DNA of 64,000 nucleotides, taken from contig NZ_CP102602.1 in the NCBI RefSeq assembly GCF_024707485.1, positions 2,006,865 through 2,070,864 on the forward strand, in the 5' to 3' direction. This document shows positions 50,867 to 59,431 of the stretch, in pieces; position 1 is the first letter of the stretch, and each line of letters starts with the position of its first letter. Made by a program: the position numbers and the translations under genes. This DNA comes from Thermococcus thermotolerans (GTDB lineage: Archaea; Methanobacteriota_B; Thermococci; Thermococcales; Thermococcaceae). The notes below the pieces were generated by a model. That model was not told the DNA's origin. It made no database searches and saw nothing but the letters and a program-made list of their open reading frames with translations.

Positions 50867-52180
50867 ATGAGGTTTCATGCCAAAAGGTTTGCATTGCTTT
50901 TGAGCGTGCTGTTGTTAGCCGCCTTTGTCTCGGGATGCATTTCAGGAGGGGGAACATCCCCAACGCAGACAACCTCCAGCCCCGGACAGACGACCACTCA
51001 GGAGCAGGTTGAGATAGTCGTTTACGGTCAGTGGGGTGGAGTCGAGGGTGAGAACTTCCAAAAGGCTCTGAAAGTTTACGAGCAGGAGCACCCCAACGTT
51101 AAGATAAAGTATGTGACCCAGTCCAAGCTCAGGGATGCCGTTCTCACGGAGCTCGCAACGGGCTCTCCGGGTTTTGACATCGCGATTCTTCCGTGGCCGG
51201 CCCTTATTACCGAGCTCGGCCAGAAGAACCAGCTCGAACCTATGAACTCCGTGGTTGATGCTTACAAGGGCGACATCATGGAGAACCTCCTTGAACCCGT
51301 GAAGGTTGGGAACACCTACTACGCCGTTCCAATAAAGGCCTGGGCAAAGCCCGGAATCTGGTACAACGTCCACGACTTCGAGAAGTACAACGTAAAGCCA
51401 CCTGAGACCCTCGATGACCTCAAGGCCGTTTGTAAGGTCTTTGAGCAGAACGGAATTCAGCCCATGGCCAGTGGAGCCGCCGACAAGTGGCCTCTGAGCG
51501 ACATATTCGAGGCGGTTCTCATCAGGGTTGGTGGCCCACAGCTCCACAACGACCTCATGACCCACAAGGTCAAGTGGACCGACCCGCAGGTTATTGAGGC
51601 CTTCAAGGTGCTCAGTGACCTCATTAAAGACGGTTGCTACGGCGACCCCAAGGTCGCCATCGGTGAGAAGTGGGAGGTTCAGGTTTCGAGGCTTGGCCAG
51701 GGAGATGTGGCCATGTACTTCATGGGCAACTGGATCAACCTCATGCTCCAGAACCAGGGATACAAGCCCGGCACAGACTACGACCTGATCCCGTTCCCCG
51801 TTATCAACCCCAACGCCGACTTCGCCATCGTTGCCGGTGGCGACTGGGTTATAATTCCAAAGGGTGCTCCCCACAAGGATGCGGCCTTTGAGCTCGCCAA
51901 GTGGCTCGCCGGTCCGGAGTACCAGAAGATAATGGTGGAGCAGAAGGGCTACCTAGCGCCCAACCTCAAGGTTCCCAAGAGCGCCTACGACCCGGTTGAC
52001 GCGAAGATCATCGACATGATGGCAAAGTACACCGTGGTTCCCGACCTTGACGACAACGCCCCATCGGGATTCCAGCCGATAATCTGGGACAAGCTCTTCG
52101 AGCTCTGGGCCAACCCCGACAACTACCAGCAGATAGCCCAGGAGCTTGAACAGTACGCGGAACAGTACTACGGCTCATGA
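50867..52180 (+). CDS. CUT1 sugar ABC transporter substrate-binding lipoprotein
   Basis: 437-residue receptor with signal LLLSVLLLAAFVSGC (lipobox VSGC), a Ser/Thr/Gln/Pro linker of about 20 residues, and a family 1 SBP core: QVEIVVYGQWGGVEGENFQKALKVYEQEHP start, ELATGSPGFDIAILPWPALITEL, and the lobe-closing KGAPHKDAAFELAKWLAG. It occupies the place of malE beside treT/trmB, yet its sequence does not look like the T. litoralis trehalose/maltose receptor, so a different ligand is possible. GAGGTG precedes ATG 50867. It is followed by two permeases; ATPase presumably malK at 47211. Confidence 0.9.
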   Translation: MRFHAKRFALLLSVLLLAAFVSGCISGGGTSPTQTTSSPGQTTTQEQVEIVVYGQWGGVEGENFQKALKVYEQEHPNVKIKYVTQSKLRDAVLTELATGSPGFDIAILPWPALITELGQKNQLEPMNSVVDAYKGDIMENLLEPVKVGNTYYAVPIKAWAKPGIWYNVHDFEKYNVKPPETLDDLKAVCKVFEQNGIQPMASGAADKWPLSDIFEAVLIRVGGPQLHNDLMTHKVKWTDPQVIEAFKVLSDLIKDGCYGDPKVAIGEKWEVQVSRLGQGDVAMYFMGNWINLMLQNQGYKPGTDYDLIPFPVINPNADFAIVAGGDWVIIPKGAPHKDAAFELAKWLAGPEYQKIMVEQKGYLAPNLKVPKSAYDPVDAKIIDMMAKYTVVPDLDDNAPSGFQPIIWDKLFELWANPDNYQQIAQELEQYAEQYYGS

Positions 52181-52190
52181 GGTGCCTGAG

Positions 52191-53078
52191 ATGGGCGGAA
52201 GGAGGGACTGGCTCAGCAGGGATTTCCTGATCCTGATGATGCCCGCCTTCATCCTCCTTTTAGTTTTTATACTCTACCCGATTTTCAACACGTTCTACCT
52301 GGGGTTCACCAAGTGGGACGGCTTCACCCAGCCCCAGTTCGTTGGAATTGAGAACTATCGCACCATGATGGGTGACCCGCTCTTCTGGACGTCGGTGAAG
52401 AACAACATATTCATATTCATCGTTTTCCTGCCCTTTGTGACGATGCTCGGCCTTGGCTTCGCACTCCTCCTCCACAACAGCGCCGTTGTGGGGCGCAACC
52501 TGCTCAGGGGCTTCGTAATGCTTGGCATGGTTATGCCCCTTACCGTCGTCGGTATCGTCTGGATGCTTCTCCTGGACCCCAACGCGGGTATCGTCAATCA
52601 CGTGCTAAGTTTCTTTGGAATAGAACCAAGGGCGTGGATTCAGGATCCCAGCACGGCGATATACTTCGTTATAATAGGCTCCCTGTGGGCGTGGCAGGGC
52701 TTTTCGACCACGGTATTCCTGGCCGGACTGGAAGGTCTCGACATTGAGGTTCTTGAGGCCTCGATTATCGATGGTGCAAACCCCTGGCAGCGCTTCAGAT
52801 ACGTCATACTGCCCCTGCTGAAGCCTGCCTTGATAGTGGTAGTCACCATGAGCTCCATATACATACTCAAGGTGTTTGACCTAGTTTACGTCCTCTCCGG
52901 GGGCGAGTCGGTGCCCATGTACCTCTCGGTGCTGGCTTACATGGTGTACTACGAGATATTCCGCATGTTCAAGTGGGGCTACGCAGCCGCGATAGCGACG
53001 TTGCTGACCGTTGCAGTGTTCCTGTTCTCCATAGGGATGCTGAAGAAGATGATAAGTGAAAGGGGAGTGGGCTCATGA
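52191..53078 (+). CDS. Sugar ABC transporter permease (MalF-like)
   Basis: 295-residue CUT1 permease with six helices: ILMMPAFILLLVFILYPIFNTFYLG as TM1, FVGIENYRTMMGD in the outer loop, and EAA loop LEVLEASIIDGANPWQRFRYVILP-type segment (DIEVLEASIIDGANPWQRF). The product pairs with the next gene. ATG 52191 (MGGRRDW) has GGTG 6 nt upstream; the ORF extension to 52146 overlaps the SBP gene without a ribosome site. It shares 4 nt with the next start. Confidence 0.9.
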   Translation: MGGRRDWLSRDFLILMMPAFILLLVFILYPIFNTFYLGFTKWDGFTQPQFVGIENYRTMMGDPLFWTSVKNNIFIFIVFLPFVTMLGLGFALLLHNSAVVGRNLLRGFVMLGMVMPLTVVGIVWMLLLDPNAGIVNHVLSFFGIEPRAWIQDPSTAIYFVIIGSLWAWQGFSTTVFLAGLEGLDIEVLEASIIDGANPWQRFRYVILPLLKPALIVVVTMSSIYILKVFDLVYVLSGGESVPMYLSVLAYMVYYEIFRMFKWGYAAAIATLLTVAVFLFSIGMLKKMISERGVGS

Positions 53079-53896
53079 AGGTTAGCACGAGATACAAGGT
53101 CACCATAAACCTCGTGGCGTGGTCAATAGGCCTGATGCTCTTGATACCCCTCCTGGGGCTGATAATGACCTCCATCAGGCCGTTCGATGAGATAGTGAAC
53201 GGCTGGTGGAACCTCAGGAACGCCCACTTCATCATCGACAACTACGTCAGCGTGTGGGACGCCGGCTTCTGGAGGAACATCCTCAACTCTATCCTGATAG
53301 CCACGGTGGCCACGATAGTCCCAATACTCATCGCCGGAATGGCCGCCTACGGCTTCACCTCCTTCAGCTTTCCGATAAAGACTATGCTCTTCCTCACCCT
53401 CGTGGCCATCCAGGTTGTCCCCCAGCAGGCGGTCATAGTCCCGCTCCTGAGGCTCTTCCGCGATCTTCACATGTACGATCAGTACTATGGCATAATCCTC
53501 GTCCACACGGCCTTCGCGCTCCCGTGGACGATATTCTTCCTCCGCAACTTCTTTATGTCCATCCCCAAGGACTACGAGGAGGCCGCGAGGATAGACGGTC
53601 TCAGCGACGTTGGAATATACTTCAGGGTGATACTGCCCATAGCGATGCCGGCAGTCATCAGCGTTGCGGTCGTGCAGTTCATCTTCGTGTGGCAGGACCT
53701 GTTCTTCGCCATAACCCTGCTGAGACCGGAGAAGTGGCCGGTTTCGGCTGGAGTAACGCAGTTCATAAGCCGCTACAACCCCAACTGGGGACAGCTGACG
53801 GCCGCTGGAGTGCTGGCGATAATCGTGCCCATCACCGTCTACGTCGTGCTTCAGAAGTACTACATGAGGGGAGTGTCTGGCGGAATCAAGGGCTGA
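53075..53896 (+). CDS. Sugar ABC transporter permease (MalG-like)
   Basis: 273-residue G-type permease: TM1 LIPLLGLIMTSIRPFDEI, EAA loop IPKDYEEAARIDGLSDVGIYF, then PIAMPAVISVAVVQFIFVWQDLFF and the MalG end YYMRGVSGGIKG. It begins inside the end of the preceding permease (ATGA overlap), so the two are made in equal amounts. With 50867 and 52191 it makes an importer; no ATPase is encoded in this arm, and malK sits in the divergent arm. Confidence 0.9.
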   Translation: MKVSTRYKVTINLVAWSIGLMLLIPLLGLIMTSIRPFDEIVNGWWNLRNAHFIIDNYVSVWDAGFWRNILNSILIATVATIVPILIAGMAAYGFTSFSFPIKTMLFLTLVAIQVVPQQAVIVPLLRLFRDLHMYDQYYGIILVHTAFALPWTIFFLRNFFMSIPKDYEEAARIDGLSDVGIYFRVILPIAMPAVISVAVVQFIFVWQDLFFAITLLRPEKWPVSAGVTQFISRYNPNWGQLTAAGVLAIIVPITVYVVLQKYYMRGVSGGIKG

Positions 53897-53927
53897 GCCC
53901 TTTCAAAACTTTTTTGGAGGGATGAAG

Positions 53928-55118
53928 ATGGAGTTCGTCCTCGGTGTCAACTACTGGCCGAGAAGGAAGGCCATGTTCTGGTGGAAGGAGTTTGAGGAAG
54001 GGGAGGTTAGGGAGGAGTTCGCGGTTATAAAGGAGCTCAACCTCGATGTTGTGAGGATTTTCCTGCTCTGGGAGGACTTTCAGCCGGAACCCGAACGGAT
54101 CAACGATAAATCCCTCCGGAACCTGGAGAGGGTCATGGACATAGCGCATGAACTCGGACTGGGGGTCATGCCGACCTTCTTCATCGGGCACATGAGCGGG
54201 ATAAACTGGCTCCCTGAGTGGGTTCTCTCCGATGAACCCCACAGCAGGTTTCTGACTTACTCTAACGGAAGGGTCGTTGACCGCGGCGCGAGGGACATCT
54301 ACGAGGAGCCCGACCTCTTGGAGGCAGAAGAACTGCTTCTCCGGACCGTTGGCTCCGAACTCGACGACCACCCGGCACTGTACGCGTGGGACATCTCCAA
54401 CGAGATAGACAACGTCAGGATACCCCGTACTCCTGAGGCCGGAAGAAGATGGGTTCGGTTCGTTTACGAAACGCTGAAGGCCAGCTCCAGCAGGCCGGTG
54501 ACCTTCGGTATCCACCAGGAGGACATTCAGGGGGACAAGCACTTCCGCGTTGGCGACGTGGCTGAAGGAAACGACTTCCTCTGCATGCACGCGTATTCGG
54601 TCTACACTGACTTCACTGATCCCCTCGATCCCTACTTTGTCCCCTTCGCATGCCTGCTGACGAAAGCACTCGGGGGAAAGGAAGTCCTCATGCAGGAGTT
54701 CGGGATGCCGACGACGCCCGGGGAGACCAGAAGGATACGCTCAGTGACGGGTAAACACGAGACAGAGCACTACCTTATAAATGAAAAGGATGCCGCAAGG
54801 TGGCTGGAAGAGACCCTCAAGGCCCTCTACGAGTTCGGAACCCTCGGTGCATTCTACTGGAACTTCGCCGATTACCACGAGAGCATATGGGACAGGCCTC
54901 CCCTCGACAGGGCAGTCCATGAGAGGTTTTTCGGCCTCCTGAGGAGCGACGGGAGCCTAAAGCCGACCGCCCTTGTGATGAGGGAATTCAGGAAAAAGAT
55001 GGGCGAACTTAAAAGGAGAAGCATTGAGATAGAGGTGCCGGAAGACTACTATTCGGACCCCAAGGGCAACCTTGTAAGGCTGTACAGGGAGTTCAGGCAA
55101 AAGCTCGGCCTTGAGTGA
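53928..55118 (+). CDS. Clan GH-A glycoside hydrolase (GH5-like, possible beta-mannosidase/mannanase)
   Basis: 396-residue intracellular (beta/alpha)8 retaining glycosidase; no signal peptide. The catalytic pair is E159 in AWDISNEIDN (acid/base) and E257 in VLMQEFGMP (nucleophile), with VRIFLLWEDFQP at strand 2 and GAFYWNFADYH near strand 8. This is the GH5/mannanase-type layout of clan GH-A; substrate could be beta-mannoside, beta-glucoside or a related glycoside. A cytoplasmic enzyme beside an importer would cleave imported oligosaccharides. ATG 53928 lies 6 nt after GGAGGG; ATG 53922 overlaps that site. Confidence 0.82.
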   Translation: MEFVLGVNYWPRRKAMFWWKEFEEGEVREEFAVIKELNLDVVRIFLLWEDFQPEPERINDKSLRNLERVMDIAHELGLGVMPTFFIGHMSGINWLPEWVLSDEPHSRFLTYSNGRVVDRGARDIYEEPDLLEAEELLLRTVGSELDDHPALYAWDISNEIDNVRIPRTPEAGRRWVRFVYETLKASSSRPVTFGIHQEDIQGDKHFRVGDVAEGNDFLCMHAYSVYTDFTDPLDPYFVPFACLLTKALGGKEVLMQEFGMPTTPGETRRIRSVTGKHETEHYLINEKDAARWLEETLKALYEFGTLGAFYWNFADYHESIWDRPPLDRAVHERFFGLLRSDGSLKPTALVMREFRKKMGELKRRSIEIEVPEDYYSDPKGNLVRLYREFRQKLGLE

Positions 55119-55128
55119 GGTGGTTGTC

Positions 55129-56079
55129 GTGATTGTCTCCATCGGCGAAGTCCTCATGGACTTCATAGCCCTGCAGGAGGGGAAGCTTAAGGATGTGAAG
55201 TCCTTCGAGAAGCACCCTGGCGGCGCTCCTGCGAACGTTGCCGTCGGCCTTTCCAGGCTCGGCGTTGAGAGCGCCCTGGTGAGCAAGGTCGGTGACGACC
55301 CCTTTGGGGACTTCCTTATCGAAAGGCTCAGGGATGAATGTGTTAAGACCTTCATCCCGAGAGATCCTGAGAGGCACACCGGCGTCGTCTTCGTCCAGCT
55401 CATCGGCGCCAGGCCGGAGTTCATACTCTACGATGGCGTTGCCTACTTCAACCTGAAGCCGGAGGACGTGGAGACGGCCCTTCTTGAGAAGGCAGAAATT
55501 GTTCACTTCGGGAGCGTTCTCTTCGCCAGGGAGCCTTCGCGTTCGACGCTCTTCGGGATTCTGGAGGAACTTAAGGGAAAGATTCCGCTGAGCTACGATG
55601 TCAACATAAGGCCCGACCTCTGGCGCGGAAGGGAGGAGGGGATGCTCCGGGATATTGAGAGGGCCCTGAAACTTGCCGATATAGTCAAGCTCGGGGACGG
55701 GGAGCTGGCGTACCTCAGAGACAACGGAATAAACCCCGAAGACTTCGACCTCAAACTGCTCGCGGTGACTCTGGGTGAGAAGGGCAGCGAGCTGATGAGC
55801 GGGGGCGCTAAGGTTCGCATCCCGGCTTATAGAGTCGAACCGGTTGATACCACCGGGGCTGGGGATGCCTTTATGGCCGCCCTTCTTGCTGGTCTCCACT
55901 ACTCGAACATGGTTGGGCGAGAAGCCATCGATGGGGAACAGCTCAGAAGAATCGGCCGCTTCGCAAACCTCGTAGCCGCGCTCTCAACGACCCTCAGGGG
56001 GGCATGGAGCGTTCCAAAAATGGAGGAGATAGTCCTGATGAAGGAAGTCAGGGAGCTCTACCAGCGCTCCAGCAGGTAG
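55129..56079 (+). CDS. PfkB family sugar kinase, fructokinase-like
   Basis: 316-residue ribokinase-fold kinase: IVSIGEVLMDFI, the substrate signature PGGAPANVAVGLSRLG (residues near 30-45), DVNIRPDLWR, KLGDGELAYL, and the catalytic VDTTGAGDAFMAALLAG near residue 245. The pattern is that of fructokinases/2-keto-sugar kinases. Together with the isomerase across the divergon it could phosphorylate fructose made from mannose or glucose (inference). GTG 55129 is selected because GAGGTGG is 5 nt before it. It overlaps the convergent glycosyltransferase gene by 22 nt. Confidence 0.87.
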   Translation: MIVSIGEVLMDFIALQEGKLKDVKSFEKHPGGAPANVAVGLSRLGVESALVSKVGDDPFGDFLIERLRDECVKTFIPRDPERHTGVVFVQLIGARPEFILYDGVAYFNLKPEDVETALLEKAEIVHFGSVLFAREPSRSTLFGILEELKGKIPLSYDVNIRPDLWRGREEGMLRDIERALKLADIVKLGDGELAYLRDNGINPEDFDLKLLAVTLGEKGSELMSGGAKVRIPAYRVEPVDTTGAGDAFMAALLAGLHYSNMVGREAIDGEQLRRIGRFANLVAALSTTLRGAWSVPKMEEIVLMKEVRELYQRSSR

Positions 56080-57200
56080 TCCTTCTCCTCAAGGAATACC
56101 TTCGCCCTCTCCTCTATCAGTTTTTCGGCCTCAAGGGTGCTCATGTCCATTGTTCTCTTGATGAAGTCCGCTGTCTTCGCGAAGTAGAGCGGCACGAGGG
56201 GCTCTGCCTCCGTTAGAATTCCGTTTTTGTATGCCACCGCCCCATCGTAGAGGACGTGGCTCCAGAGCCTGTCGTCGAACTCGAAGGTCTTGAGGGCTTC
56301 CGCAACTCCCTTGAGCGTCTCTTCGCCCAGTGCCCTCTTCAGCACCGGCTCGTGCTGGGCAAAGAGCTCCTTCGCCCTTATCTCCAGGAGCTCCAGGGTC
56401 ACCTTTACAGGCTCGGGTTCGCCCTTCTCAAGCTCCCCGAATACCGGGACGGGCTCTATCGTTCTTACGTCCCTCCAGACGTCCTCGTACTTCCCCATCA
56501 GCATGAACAGCGTTCCGACGACCTGGTTGAACATGGGGCCGAGGGAAGCGGCTGGATCCTTGGGGTCGTGTATCTTCATTCCCAGGGCAGTCTGGGTGAT
56601 TTTGAAGCCCCTCGCTATGGCAGTCGTCGTCAGGAATATGTCCACGCCGAAGCGCGCCACGTGCGTCTTCCAGACCTCCTCGTCTTCGAGGTAGACCTCC
56701 ATGAGCCTTCTGCTTATTCCGAAGTCCCCGCCTATCGGCTGTCTGACGTTCTTTCCGTAGAGCGAGGCCGTCATCGGGTAGGCTATGTTGTTGGTTATGG
56801 TTCCGTCCCATTTGTGCCTTATGTACAGCGGCGCCACGAAGTCATAGCCTTCCTCGATGGGCCTGGCGAAGCGGTATATCCACTCGGGGGTTATGCTCCT
56901 CAAATCGCTGTCGACGAAGACTATGGCATCGGCGTCCCTTCCGAGGGCGAACTCCATGAGCTCCTTCATGGCACTGCCCTTCCCTGGGATGGGCCATCTG
57001 TAAACGAAGCTGTGAACCTCGACACCATCTGGGACCTCCGTCCTCATCACTGCGTCCCTCGTCCCGTCGGTGCTCCCCCCGTCGGCGTTGACGACTATTC
57101 CCCCCCCAAAGTATTTTTTAAGTCCTTCTGCGGCCTGTTTCACGACAAAGGAGATGGTCTCAGCGTTGTTGTAACTGGGAATTCCGACGATAACCCTCAT
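56058..57200 (-). CDS. GT-A glycosyltransferase (family 2-like; possible glucosyl/mannosyl-glycerate type)
   Basis: 380-residue soluble GT-A enzyme: VIVGIPSYNNAETI at the N-terminus, KGSAMKELMEFA, DxD motif in IVFVDSDLRSITPEW, and the acceptor region RQPIGGDFGISRRLMEV, then a helical C-terminal third. The IGGDFGISR motif and large C-terminal domain recall enzymes for glycerate glycosides (GpgS/mannosylglycerate synthase groups), known makers of heat and salt solutes; that link is inference from pattern only. ATG 57200 is preceded by GGTG; GTG 57209 is within it. It faces the oxidoreductase operon, sharing an 87-bp promoter region with an operator. Confidence 0.72.
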   Translation of the reverse strand: MRVIVGIPSYNNAETISFVVKQAAEGLKKYFGGGIVVNADGGSTDGTRDAVMRTEVPDGVEVHSFVYRWPIPGKGSAMKELMEFALGRDADAIVFVDSDLRSITPEWIYRFARPIEEGYDFVAPLYIRHKWDGTITNNIAYPMTASLYGKNVRQPIGGDFGISRRLMEVYLEDEEVWKTHVARFGVDIFLTTTAIARGFKITQTALGMKIHDPKDPAASLGPMFNQVVGTLFMLMGKYEDVWRDVRTIEPVPVFGELEKGEPEPVKVTLELLEIRAKELFAQHEPVLKRALGEETLKGVAEALKTFEFDDRLWSHVLYDGAVAYKNGILTEAEPLVPLYFAKTADFIKRTMDMSTLEAEKLIEERAKVFLEEKDYLLERW

Positions 57201-57222
57201 CTTCTCCACCCTCGTAAGTTAC

Positions 57223-57239
57223 AACCATTTAAAGTGGTT
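57223..57239. promoter_or_regulatory. AACCAYTT-type operator, copy 1
   Basis: AACCATTTAAAGTGGTT, a near-palindrome (AACCA...TGGTT). It lies between the glycosyltransferase start and the shared TATA block GGGTTATATACC (57251-57262). In wider context ACAACCATTTAAAGTGGTTT differs at three positions from the copy at 59340. On the minus strand it covers the start site; on the plus strand it lies upstream of TATA. Confidence 0.72.
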
Positions 57240-57287
57240 TATTTTGAAAAGGGTTATATACCTTTCGACCGTATCTGGAAGCAGGCG

Positions 57288-58301
57288 ATGTCCATGGAGC
57301 TGAGGGTGGGAGTGATAGGCTGTGGAAACATATTCAACCTCGCCCACAAAAAGGCGCTGAGGGGAATAGAGGGGATTAAGGTCGTTGCCTGCATGGATAT
57401 AGACGCTGCCAGAGCGAAGGAAGGTGCCAAAGCTTTTGGAGCGAAGGCTTTCACGAGCCTCGATGAGTTCCTTGACCTCGACCTCGACGTCGTGGAAATA
57501 CTGACGCCGACTTATACCCACGCCGAGCTGGCCCTCGCGGCCCTTAAGGCTGGAAAGCATGTGGTAGTCGAGAAGCCGATAGCCCTCACCGTCGAAGAGG
57601 GCGAGAAGATGATAAGGGCCGCGGAGAAAGAGGGTCTCCACCTCTTCGTTGGCCATGTGAGGCGCTTTGACCTCAGATGGATGCAGATGAAGGAGGTCAT
57701 AAAGAAGCGCAACATCCTCCCCATGCACATAAGAAAGGCCGAAGTGCAGAACCTCCCCTTCCCGAAGGACTACTGGTACTGGGACGAGAACAGGAGCGGC
57801 GGCGTTGCCGTTGACCTTGGAGTCCACGTCACGGACTTCCTGCGCTGGTTCTTTGAGAGCGAGCCCCTGCGGGTCTACGCCGTTGGAAAGTCCATCAAGG
57901 AGGAGGCAAGGGCAAACGGAACGTTCGACCACTTCATGATGATGATAGCGTTCGAGGGGGGGAAGACAGGCATAGCCGAGGTCAGCTGGGCGTATCCCTA
58001 TCCCTCTCGCTACGGCGTGTTCTACCACCACGTTGACATCATAGGCAAGAACGGCAGGATACGCTACACCCCTTTGGATACCCCGGTCGTCGGCGTTGCC
58101 AAGGCCAACTTCGAGATGCCCCGTTTCTCACCGCTCCTGTCGACGTTTCCAGAGGCCTTCGAGAGGGAGCTGAGGCACTTCTTCAACTGCATCAGGGGCA
58201 GGGAGGAGCCAATGGTTACAGCGGAGGACGCTCTTATTGCGCTGAAGATTGCAGAAAAGGCCAAGGAAAGCGCCCGGAAGGGGGAGGTGGTTGAGATATG
58301 A
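57288..58301 (+). CDS. Gfo/Idh/MocA family NAD(P)-dependent oxidoreductase
   Basis: 337-residue dehydrogenase with an N-terminal Rossmann loop VGVIGCGNIFNLAH, the catalytic EKP in HVVVEKPIAL (near residue 96) and a GGVAVDLGVHVTDFLRWFF catalytic-domain segment with DxxxH (DLGVH). Such enzymes oxidise a hydroxyl of sugars, inositols or nucleotide sugars. A TATA box (GGGTTATATACC) is about 30 bp before the ATG and ribosome binding is weak, so the mRNA may be leaderless; ATG 57294 is an alternative start. The next dehydrogenase begins 4 nt before its end. Confidence 0.88.
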   Translation: MSMELRVGVIGCGNIFNLAHKKALRGIEGIKVVACMDIDAARAKEGAKAFGAKAFTSLDEFLDLDLDVVEILTPTYTHAELALAALKAGKHVVVEKPIALTVEEGEKMIRAAEKEGLHLFVGHVRRFDLRWMQMKEVIKKRNILPMHIRKAEVQNLPFPKDYWYWDENRSGGVAVDLGVHVTDFLRWFFESEPLRVYAVGKSIKEEARANGTFDHFMMMIAFEGGKTGIAEVSWAYPYPSRYGVFYHHVDIIGKNGRIRYTPLDTPVVGVAKANFEMPRFSPLLSTFPEAFERELRHFFNCIRGREEPMVTAEDALIALKIAEKAKESARKGEVVEI

Positions 58302-59311
58302 GGAAGCTCAACTTTGGAGTAATCAGCTACGCCCATCCGCATGCCCTTCGTTTTGCATCGGTGATTGCGGGGGGCAAGAGGACAAAGCTCGTCGCCATAT
58401 CCGGGGACGGCTCGAACTCTGACGTGGCGAGGGCAGAGGCGAAGAAGTACGGGGCGAAGTTCTACAGGAACTACGAGGCCCTCCTGAGGGACAAAAACGT
58501 GGAGGCCGTTTACATCGCCATAGAAACGTATAGACACAAGGAAGTATCCGTCAGGGCGGCTGAAGAGGGCAAGCACATACTCCTTGAGAAGCCCATCGCC
58601 CTGAACCTCAAGGACGCCGATGAGGTGATAAAGGCCGCTAAAAAGGCAGGGGTTAAGCTCATGTTGCCTTTCAACCCGCGCTTTACAGATCCTCTCAGAA
58701 AGGCCAAGGAGATGATCGATGCGGGCGAGATAGGTGCTCTGGAATACATACAAACGATTTCTGAAAATGTCAAGCCGCCTATATTCCTCCAGGGGCTCGA
58801 TATGGGCTGGTTCTTAGACATCAAAAAGTCCGGCGGCGGGGGCTTCATGGACACCGCGCCCCACGGCGTTGACTCCCTTCTCTGGCTCACCGGCGATGTG
58901 CCCAGGAAGGTCTACGCCGACATAGGGAGCAAGATATACGGCTTCCCGGTGGACGATATAGGGACGGCCGTCCTTGAGTTCAGGAAAGGTGTTCTGGCGG
59001 TTCTTACCGCGGGCTGGGGCAACCCGAAGGGCTACTCCTACGGCATCGAGATAAAGTACTACCTCGTTGGCAGGGAGGGCTTCCTCGACGTCAGAACCGC
59101 CTACCCGGACTTCACGGTGTATCAGGACAGGGCAGAAAAGATATACTGGGACAGGCCGGACGTTAGGGGGATAGTGAACTCCTTCACGGAGGCCGTGCTC
59201 AAGGGCCGGGAGATCCCCATAACTGGAGAGGACGCCAAAAAGAACCTTGCCATAATTCTGGCGGCGTACGAATCCTCCCGGAAGGGAAGAACAGTGAAGC
59301 TCAGGCTTTAA
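58298..59311 (+). CDS. Second Gfo/Idh/MocA oxidoreductase, unusual Rossmann loop
   Basis: 337-residue paralogue of the preceding gene, with EKP in HILLEKPIAL and the catalytic segment GGGGFMDTAPHGVDSLLWL (DxxxH). The N-terminal loop reads FGVISYAHPHALRFASVI in place of Gly-x-Gly-x2-Gly, so cofactor binding must differ, or the cofactor may be tightly held. It is translationally coupled to 57288 (ATGA). The pair may oxidise and reduce one substrate in sequence, for example through a keto-sugar (inference). It ends 120 bp before the next transporter operon. Confidence 0.85.
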   Translation: MRKLNFGVISYAHPHALRFASVIAGGKRTKLVAISGDGSNSDVARAEAKKYGAKFYRNYEALLRDKNVEAVYIAIETYRHKEVSVRAAEEGKHILLEKPIALNLKDADEVIKAAKKAGVKLMLPFNPRFTDPLRKAKEMIDAGEIGALEYIQTISENVKPPIFLQGLDMGWFLDIKKSGGGGFMDTAPHGVDSLLWLTGDVPRKVYADIGSKIYGFPVDDIGTAVLEFRKGVLAVLTAGWGNPKGYSYGIEIKYYLVGREGFLDVRTAYPDFTVYQDRAEKIYWDRPDVRGIVNSFTEAVLKGREIPITGEDAKKNLAIILAAYESSRKGRTVKLRL

Positions 59312-59339
59312 TCTCAAACTTTTACTTTTGTGTAAATAC

Positions 59340-59356
59340 AACCACTTTCAGTGGTT
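59340..59356 (+). promoter_or_regulatory. AACCAYTT-type operator, copy 2
   Basis: AACCACTTTCAGTGGTT, a perfect 7-bp inverted repeat with a TTC centre. It lies about 12 bp upstream of the TATA box CTTATATATG (59369-59378) of the ABC operon and matches the 57223 copy in 14 of 17 positions. An upstream location allows activation or competition with TFB binding. The TrmB-family protein at 63532 is the natural candidate. Confidence 0.72.
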
Positions 59357-59431
59357 TTAAACACAAATCTTATATATGTTGTCCACATAAGTTCGTTGAA
59401 GTACCTTACTTAAGGTATCGGGTGATGCCCC

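Noticed and set aside
57236..57287. Long in-frame N-terminal extension of the 57288 oxidoreductase back through the glycosyltransferase gene
   Set aside because: The extension is antisense to a clear coding gene and crosses the TATA box; the family N-terminus begins at VGVIGCGN.
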